Assembly: GCF_046630445.1 (NCBI RefSeq)
Contig: NC_092335.1
Coordinates: forward strand, 630,013,501-630,077,500
Source: Rutidosis leptorrhynchoides
Taxonomy: Eukaryota; Streptophyta; Magnoliopsida; Asterales; Asteraceae
DNA length: 64,000 nt
Direction: 5' to 3'
Within the stretch, counting starts at the first letter, position 1. The number at the start of each line of letters is the position of its first letter. The notes under the pieces are model-generated. The model was not told where the DNA came from. It saw only the letters and a list, made by a program, of their open reading frames with translations, and did no database searches. This document shows, piece after piece, positions 57,474 through 64,000 of this stretch. A program made the translations under genes and the position numbers.

Positions 57474-58191
57474 AAAGATATTTAACTCACATGTTTCCAA
57501 ATAAAAGACTAGTAAAATTGTTTGATTGTGAGTAAAAGCAAAAAGGATCAACAGTAACCTCACTTAAATTGTACCAATTAGTTAGCCGCCTGACGACATG
57601 TTTAATTTGGGTAATATATCGTGCTCCGTTGTTAATTAGTGGCGCATAAAAGTCTTCAGAAAAATTCTAAATTTTTAGATTAACTATTTTTATTTATTTT
57701 GGTCATTATGGTATAAAATCCGATCCTTAATTTGTTAAATAATAATTACATCAATTGTCCCTCTCAATTCTGGGTAAAATATAAAAAGTGTTAAAACTTA
57801 ACAAATAGTTCCTAAATGCATTTTTAATAAGCCTAAAAATTATAGAACTCATTTTCGTATCATCGTTTATTTTAAAATTAAATAAGTTTGAATTTAACTT
57901 GCTTAATATCAATCGAAACATCAAACGAGTATTAAAACCATTTAATATTTATTTTTAATATACTTTATTTATATATAGAGATATATTTTAAGTAATAATT
58001 ATTATAATATCCTATTTTTATTTTATAAATTTTTAATAACAACAACATATAATACATCAAATTATATTTCGAATTATTATTTATATAAACATACACACAT
58101 ATCTATTTACAATTAATTATTCGTGAATCGTCGAGAGCAGTCGAAGGTCAATTGAATATATGAAACAGTTCAAACTTTTTGAGACTCAACC
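54949..58191 (-). repeat. E3 LTR, middle segment
   Basis: Resumes with the duplicated aaatg after F. Inverted similarity to the E1 LTR is clear at both ends (cctcagattcacgaacctat near 54986 and ctttttgagactcaac at 58176). It holds TA and TAA arrays (55123-55170, 55834-55908, 57392-57469), a tRNA-like block and a CACCAC-rich zone whose overlapping open frames are low-complexity artefacts. It ends at caacc (58187-58191), where the solo LTR H is inserted. Confidence 0.8.
55951..56025 (-). other. tRNA-like block with perfect box B in the E3 LTR
   Basis: The minus strand reads gggatggtttggagtgttgg, then gagaggtctcgggttcgaac ccggg. ggttcgaacc is a canonical Pol III B box and tggtttggagtgttgg resembles an A box about 30 nt upstream. 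A short body and (ATT)n follow. The order matches 3341-3720 in the E1 LTR. No complete tRNA cloverleaf is seen. Confidence 0.45.
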
Positions 58192-61119
58192 TGTAACGAC
58201 CCTGGAATTTCCAACATTTATTTATTAATAATTACTATTATTAATACGTGTGATTAAACTAATGTACGTTATTACATTTACATGTTGCCATGATTGCCCG
58301 AACTTGACTTTAATTGCCCGAAACGTCTTTGTGACACCCGGAACTTGCACGAATAATATTTTCAAGTATTATTTACATTCATGATTAGTTTTATTAATCA
58401 TTTTAATTAACTAAGGCTATTAGTTAGTTACTTGGGCTTTAATTGGTTTAACTTGTGATTTATTTGAACTTGGGCTTTGTTAGTGTAATGGACTCATGTT
58501 ATTGGACTTCCAAGCCCACCCTACATTATTAATGGACCCTTTAGCCCACTCTTTCAAGTGTAAGTATCATTTAGAACATGGAACTAGCTAGTTAAGAGAT
58601 ATAGAATCTAGTTGCTCATTATCCCCATGTGAACACCCATTTTACCCAACTTTTGTAAACTTTTCATGCTAATAACCAAAGAGCAACTCCCCCCCTCCCA
58701 CCTTGCTGTAGAAACCGTGGCCTTAGGGCCACCATATGGAGGTTTTGATTTCATTTTTACTTTACTACTTCATCACTTGTTACTCTCTCAAACACACACA
58801 CAAAAATACTTCCAAGTTTACTCTCTTTTCTCTCTTGCTTTTCTCTCAAATCTAGTAAGTAGCAAGATAACTTTTCTCTCCTTTTTACTTCTAAAAACCA
58901 AAATCTACATCTTCATCATCATCATTCTTTTATTTAAATGTTACTTGTCTTTGATTACTAGTTATTTAAATCATGTTGTTGTTACTTACTTTGTAGTTTC
59001 TTGTTACTTAATTACTAGCTTTCAAGAATCAAACTTACTAGTTTGAATTCTTCATAATATCTTGTGTTTTCAAGAACAAACAAGAACTAAGCTTACTAGT
59101 TTATGTTCTACATATGTTGCATCAAAAGATTTAAGTTCATGGTTTTATAAAATCATACTTGTAAGTCATGGAAGTAAACTTAAAGTTTACTTTACTTAAA
59201 GATCAACTTTGGTTGAATCTTTAAAAAGTATGAACAATCATGAATCTTTTTCTTGTTTATTTAAGTTTACTTCTTCAATTTATGCACTTTAATTTCATGT
59301 AGTTAGTTTATATGGTCAAGTACTACAAGTTAGTCTTGATCTCATATCTCTTGAACAAATTAAGTTAACTTTGAAAGTTCAAGAACACACAAATAAGTTT
59401 TCTTTAAATATAACCTTGGATCTAGACTTTTGAGTCTTGGATCTTCAAGATCAAACTAAGAACTATGTTCTACTACTTATGATCTTGATTAGTTAGTTTA
59501 CTTTCAAGTTTGTAACTTGTTATTAGCTTTAAAGTCCATGTATGTGTTAGATCTAAGACTTTGATGCAACTTTGGTTCATCAAACTTCATACAACTCTTA
59601 AGTGAGTTGTGCTTCATGTCTTAGACTTGCACATGGGTTATGATGGTCAAGACTTGATTAATATGATGTAGATACATCAATGAGTTGTACACTTGAAGCT
59701 ATATGCATCAAGGATGAGAACCATGATGAACATCAAGCACCAAGACCACCGGAACCCTTTTAAACTCACTGTTCTGTCCAAAAGCTACTGGTCTGGTGAT
59801 TCTGTAACAGACCAGTAGACCTGGGCTGTTCTAACCTTTATTTTTAGATATATCTTTTCGAGTAGATAACTTTTCAAATAGGACTCGTCTTAATCCGAGT
59901 TACGGTTTAAGATTTATGGCCCTCCGATCGTTACTATGTCCTTTAACGTTGTGCAGAAATTTCTGACCTACTCGCACTTAGACCGTCGCCATGGTCAAAC
60001 GAAGACGAGTTTGCTTCTGTAAATTTTACCACACTTAAGGGACTCATATACGGAGCCATGGCCACTGGTCTCACCTTAATTCAGTAAGGGTAGAGGCCGT
60101 GGTGACTGACTGAAGTCTGACTTTGTTAAAAACTACTTTCATAAACGAAACTTACTTTACGCCTTTTGTTTGATGATGAATGATGATGACCCTTAAGACC
60201 TTAATTACATACTTTTAAACCTATTAAGACGATTTACTGACTTAGTACTATTTGACTTAGGTTGAGGACTTCGGACCATTTACTTGCACACCTTTCCCGA
60301 CTACTACTTTACCGCTACATATCATTGTGAGTTATAGCATTCCCTTTTTACTTTAACTTATTTTGGGAACTGAGAATACATGCGGATTTTATGTTTTACA
60401 TACTAGGCACGAGTACTTAAACTTATATATGTGTGGGTTATATAACGGCATAAACATTCCCTTTAGCTCGGTAACGTTTAATCATTGATTTTTGAACCGT
60501 GAACGCGAATCTTAGATATGGATCCATAGGGTTTGACATCCCCACTCGGGCTAGTAGCGCTAGCATTTAACAAGTGTTTAATACTTCGTAAACATACGCA
60601 CTTTCCAAGTGTACTTTCAGGGTGTATAAACGTTAAGTTAGTTACCAAGTGCCCACGGTTAACATATACTTTATCATACTGTTTTGAAATGCTCTTTGTA
60701 GAACTGAAATCTCGTGGCCTACCTTACATACTGTTATACTTAAACTATAGCTCACCAACCTTTGTGTTGACGTTTTAAGCATGTATTTCTCAGGTGCTTG
60801 AGGTTGCTTCCGCTGTCTTACTTGTTGTGCTGTAGACACTCGCTGCTTAGAGTTGTCCACGCATGAACTACTTTATTTTGCATTCAAACATTCGTACTTT
60901 TGAACTATGACTTGTAACGACCATTGTGGTCACATACACTTATTATTTGCTTCTACTTAGTGAAGCATGCTTTTGAAATGTAAAACATTTGATGTCGGTT
61001 ATGACATCACCTTTTTATCGTGAATGCAACTTCTTTTATTACAGCATATAGTACTTAACCTTGTAATGATCCTGTTGTTGATGGTCCGTACATGATGATT
61101 TAGTATGGGGCATGAAACA
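58192..61119 (+). mobile_element. H: solo LTR, about 2.93 kb
   Basis: Begins tgtaacgaccctggaatttc immediately after caacc and ends ...atggggcatgaaaca. caacc recurs at 61118-61122, overlapping the last two bases of a CA end, so the exact right border (61117 or 61119) and duplication length are ambiguous. The interrupted E3 LTR sequence resumes at ttacagactttgc. No primer site or internal coding region is present, which indicates a solo LTR from LTR-LTR recombination. The open frames inside are short and unconvincing. Confidence 0.75.
59785..59818 (+). other. Perfect 11-bp inverted repeat in solo LTR H
   Basis: ctactggtctg and cagaccagtag are exact inverse complements separated by 12 nt, so a stable hairpin is possible in RNA or DNA. 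It lies in mid-LTR, as does the paired GCGCGG motif in G. Confidence 0.7.
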
Positions 61120-61208
61120 ACCTTACAGACTTTGCTTATTGTGTCAAAAATATAATATCGTATCGAGAGTTTGGTTTAAAATTAGTCGAAATTTTCCGGG
61201 TCGTAACA
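61120..61208 (-). repeat. E3 LTR, right segment (its 5' end)
   Basis: On the minus strand the LTR starts tgttacgacccggaaaattt at 61208 and runs to the solo LTR insertion. It is directly adjacent to the E3 internal region. Confidence 0.85.
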
Positions 61209-61403
61209 GTACCTACCCGTTAAAGAAATTTTGTCCCGAAATTTGATCGAGGTCGTCATGGCTAACAATAAAAATATTTTCATGACGATTATGAGTTGAT
61301 AAATAGAGTTTTATTAACATTGAATAATATTGATAAAATAATTCGATTACTAGAGGCGTACGAGTGAAGCTATCACAAAAGATTGAGATAGAGATTTAAC
61401 TTT

Positions 61404-61565
61404 TGACGTAGTCACGGTGGATTTCCAGAATTCAAGGAATTTTAGAGATAATCTTCGAAATCTATATAAGACTTGATTTTTCGGTAATTAAGGAAATTTA
61501 GGATCCTCTTTAATTAAATACGGTCATCTGTCTCGTTTGCTTTGTCGGTTTTTTCCTTTATAAAT
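61404..61565 (+). promoter_or_regulatory. Putative antisense promoter of E3
   Basis: TGACGTAGTCA (61404-61414) and TATAAAT (61559-61565) lie on the plus strand, with the antisense ATG 77 bp after the TATA box. E2 has the same order with 82 bp. The strand is opposite to the retrotransposon. Function is inferred from conservation. Confidence 0.5.
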
Positions 61566-61641
61566 TTACCTCTACCGTTCCATTATCTTCACCACTTCAA
61601 TACTTTTCTTTTTCAATTCATACTTTCAAACGATTTTGAAA

Positions 61642-61863
61642 ATGCTTAATCCAGTTCTGATCATTGACCTCATTCTGACTATCGCAACAATCATCCTCCT
61701 ATTCCAACTTTCACCGGAGGAATCTGTTTACTTCTACTTCGCTCTCGGGATTGTTGTCTTTATATTGCTATATGCCTTGATATACACGGTTTGTAATTTT
61801 TATATTGTCGTGCTTATATTTCGGAGCTCTTTGCTTTTGTTTTCTCTTCCCGACCTGAAGTAA
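61642..61863 (+). CDS. Antisense hydrophobic small ORF of E3 (73 aa)
   Basis: ATG at 61642, stop at 61861-61863. It reads MLNPVLIIDLILTIATIILL, then QLSPEESVYFYFALGIVVFI and further hydrophobic residues ending LFSLPDLK. Two or three membrane segments are likely. It aligns with the E2 ORF at the same start codon, sharing MLxPVLIxD, LT, ILLF, PEE and FY. A small indel after residue 40 makes the C-termini differ. An upstream in-frame TTG (61636) is less likely as a start, because E2 also starts at MLxP. It is antisense to E3. No known family is recognised. Confidence 0.58.
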   Translation: MLNPVLIIDLILTIATIILLFQLSPEESVYFYFALGIVVFILLYALIYTVCNFYIVVLIFRSSLLLFSLPDLK

Positions 61864-62399
61864 AGCGATCAAGACATCTTGGTTTGTAGGTATGAAGTTC
61901 GAAAGAACATAACTAAGTTTACGGGCAGAAAGGAAAGGTAATAGCACGATTTGATTTGTTATCTTACCAGTATCACTTAGGATAGAACTATCAAGAATAT
62001 ATTTTCTTGATATGTTCAAAGGTTAATTAGAATGAAAGAGTTATGTAATATGGCACATGATGAGGGTATGGTCTACTGTGAACCATCATCACGTTCCATT
62101 AGAAATTTAGCATGACCTACTGTAATATAACCACGTTGGCCTGACGTCATTATATTATACTAACTCATGCTTCAATCCCCAACACTTCTCCAGGAATCAT
62201 TCATAATTTAAACTCGAAGGTTATAGAACTTAGAACTAAAACAGTTTCTTTAATGATGTAATATATATAGCACGAAGAGATAAATAATTCCGGACAAGAA
62301 GAGTTATGAAAATATCCTCAGAAATATCAAAGATATTTATGATGATATTTTTAGAATTTCTAAGATTGAAGGTTGATGAAGAAAGATTTTCCACAAGAT

Positions 62400-62717
62400 T
62401 TAACATGAGTACGGAGCAAGATATTCTCTAAAGATTTCATCGGATACAGAATTATCTGGATTCTTTGAACATAGGGTTTGGTCCTTGTATTTGTCCTCGG
62501 TCTCTATCATGGTTTGCTTAATCCGTTTTTCAGTTCCAAATCTGAGTCTTTTCAACACACCATTCTTTAGTAACAAGCTTTTGGCCATTAAGACCATCAA
62601 CAGTTTTACTGCTTCTTCAGGATTCAAAGTTATCATAACTGAATCATTGGTTAACAGTCCGAGGTGTTTCAAGAATTCCGAAGGGTTTGAATGCAGATTG
62701 TAATCGTCAAGATACAA
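62400..62717 (-). pseudogene. Captured poly(A)-binding protein fragment, E3 copy
   Basis: The open frame starts MYLDDYNLHSNPSEFLKHL and ends DNSVSDEIFREYLAPYSC. The start of RRM4 (KNPDNSVSDE..REY.APY) and the linker (KRIKQTMIETEDKYKDQ) are in this frame. Just upstream the PABP-like sequence is in the next frame (NGQKLVTKEWCVEKTQ), which shows an indel after EEAVK. Here the Trp of KEW is intact, whereas E2 has a stop there. The two copies were therefore damaged independently after a shared capture. The protein as it stands is unlikely to fold as an RRM. Confidence 0.75.
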
Positions 62718-62812
62718 ATGAGGTTTAAAATGAAATCAAGTGGCAAACTTGAAGAAATGTTTAGTTTCATATGTTGTAATCAATATTTTAATTATTTTAA
62801 TTGTCCAATGTT

Positions 62813-63284
62813 AATAGTTCACAGTTAGTAGTCCACAGTTAGTAATTCAATAATTCATATATAATATTCGAATTAATTAATACGTGTCGTGACCCATTGT
62901 ATACATGTCTCAGACTCGATCACAACTCAAAGTATATATATTATTTTAGAATCAACCTCGACCCTTTATATGCTAACTCGAGCATTACCGCGATATAGAG
63001 TGACTTATGGTTATTCCAAATAATATATATACATGACGTCGATATGATATGTCAAAACATTGTATATGTGTCCCGACGATATTTAATGTGCGTAAAATAA
63101 ATAACAGAAATTAAATGATGATAAATAAAATTGCTAGAATTAAAATTGCGATAAATAAATTGCGACAACTAAATGTAATAAGGAATTAACAGTTAGCTAG
63201 GAACAGTTATCTAGGATTTTGTTAGCGTGGATTCTTAACAAAATTTCTCATAGTTAATTTGTTTGTTTCTAACAAATTTTATTT
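62813..63284. mobile_element. Unclassified 472-bp insertion with 12-bp flanking repeats
   Basis: ttgtccaatgtt occurs at 62801-62812 and 63285-63296, immediately bracketing AT-rich DNA that has no evident terminal inverted repeat. Such long duplications suggest a LINE- or SINE-type insertion or a Mutator-like element. No coding sequence is present. Confidence 0.4.
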
Positions 63285-63477
63285 TTGTCCAATGTTTTCC
63301 TCATTATGCCACTTGTTGGATTCTGATAAGTCAAAATCCAAATATGAAATTGAATGAAAATGGTTATTCTGCGATGAACGGATACGTATATCTGTGGATG
63401 TAAGTAGGATAGTAAATGACTGTTGAATCAGATTGGAAGAATGTACAATGTAACTTATTAATGTGAAATATAAATAT

Positions 63478-63719
63478 CTCTCGGGTATTACCTACCCGTT
63501 AAAAAATTTTCACGATTAACAGTTTGTATAAAAGAATTTTTAATTACAATCTTTATGAAAATATACTTACATATATATTCTCTTCAGATGTAATCATGAA
63601 TTTATAGATATCGATTGTTAAATCGTTGATGAAAGATGTGAATGATAACATATGTGAATTAATTATGATAGAAGCCCTTTAAAGCTTCTTTTATCTTTCT
63701 CGGGTATTACCTACCCGTT
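63478..63719 (-). other. Two internal PPT-like palindromes of E3
   Basis: aacgggtaggtaatacccga on the minus strand at 63478-63500 and again at 63698-63719, each preceded by a T-run. It is the same motif as at 10468-10490 in E2. The 220-bp spacing shows local duplication. Confidence 0.5.
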
Positions 63720-63834
63720 AAAAATTCACACGTCATACGTAATATGAAAAGAATTTTTATTACGATCTCGAGATATACATAAATATATATACATATATCT
63801 TTTAATCGTGAATAGAAAGTAATGAATTAATATT

Positions 63835-64000
63835 TCATAATTCATCATTCTCGGTACTCTTCGGTGTATGTGGTGCTTACGGAGCTTGTGGTGATTGCAG
63901 TGCTTATGGTGCTGGAGAGGATGCTGGTACTAGTGGTGTTGCTGTTGGTGTTGGTACTGCTTGTGGTACCTGCGTAGTAGATGTGAGCCTAGCTTCCAAA
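63835..64000 (-). pseudogene. C-terminus of the E3 coiled-coil ORF (continues beyond the window)
   Basis: The frame entering at 63999 reads LEARLTSTTQVPQAVPTPT and then Pro/Ala/Ser-rich sequence to a TAA at 63904-63906. It stays open past it to another TAA and a final TGA at 63835. This matches the LRARV..LENMVQRLQTPT end and Pro/Thr tail of the E2 ORF at 9659-10219. The N-terminal part is outside the window. Confidence 0.55.

Larger units (their letters stand above)
61209..64000 (-). mobile_element. E3: internal region of a minus-strand E-family element, 3' part
   Basis: The minus strand ends in caaatttcgggacaaaattt ctttaacgggtaggtac before the LTR, as in E1 and E2. Going upstream (to the right) it has the antisense promoter and ORF, the PABP-derived segment, two PPT-like palindromes and the end of the coiled-coil ORF, in the same order as E2. 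The element runs past the window. Its LTR is the one split by F and H. Confidence 0.85.

Noticed and set aside
57304-57563. Overlapping ORFs encoding Tyr-Ile repeats
   Set aside because: They are translations of a TA microsatellite. The same holds for 1556-1804, 53730-54009 and 18934-19176.
58666-59046. 126-codon ORF in solo LTR H
   Set aside because: Low-complexity Leu/Ser/Phe/Ile composition from T-rich LTR DNA. No homology recognised.

Overview
This window looks like intergenic DNA of a eudicot plant, most likely an Asteraceae species. The family call is an inference from the style of the Ty3 LTRs (TGTRACGACCC starts, 2-4 kb LTRs, tRNA-iMet primer sites), not from a database match. The sequence is AT-rich and is dominated by nested transposable elements. 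The only sequence that looks like a resident gene is a two-block cis-prenyltransferase-like gene on the minus strand (29230-30952). Its catalytic motifs are eroded.

Layout. (1) 1-4890: 3' end of a plus-strand non-autonomous LTR element (E1), interrupted by a 403-bp hAT-type MITE with a perfect 8-bp target duplication and, in its LTR, a Stowaway MITE. (2) 5454-6511: a 701-bp hAT-type element and a Stowaway MITE. (3) 6757-15912: a second member of the same family (E2) arranged LTR-internal-LTR-truncated internal. (4) 15913-19349: low-complexity DNA with a p300/CBP-type acetyltransferase (HAC) exon fragment and a Helitron-like 3' end. (5) 19350-25183: a complete minus-strand Ty1/copia element with apparently identical 320-bp LTRs and target duplication gtatt. 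(6) 25188-28612: about 110-bp direct repeats enclosing a Helitron-like end and a 5'-truncated L1-type LINE with an 814-codon open frame. (7) 29230-33568: the cis-prenyltransferase-like gene with a SINE in its intron, a 996-bp hAT-type element and a partial copia LTR. (8) 33569-61208: one minus-strand LTR of the E family (E3) split by a 20.7-kb Ty3 chromovirus-like element (F). F is itself split inside gag-pol by a 9.1-kb plus-strand Ty3 element (G). A solo LTR (H) is inserted near the other end of the E3 LTR. (9) 61209-64000: internal region of E3.

Target-site duplications were read directly for hAT-1 (acgggtag), hAT-2 (attgtagt), hAT-3 (caaattat), copia (gtatt), LINE (cgatgatgt), F (aaatg), G (atcct) and a SINE (9 of 10 bases). 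They give the order of insertion: E3, then F into E3, then G into F.

Most interesting: the E family lacks recognisable gag, protease, reverse transcriptase and integrase, yet carries three other coding segments. These are a sense ORF ending in a coiled coil and a Pro/Thr-rich tail; a captured fragment of a poly(A)-binding protein (RRM3 end, linker, RRM4 start) found in both E2 and E3; and an antisense ORF for a small hydrophobic protein, conserved between E2 and E3 with largely synonymous differences. The antisense ORF has a conserved TATAAAT about 80 bp upstream and a TGAC-GTA-GTCA-like palindrome further up. It looks like an antisense transcription unit riding inside a retrotransposon.
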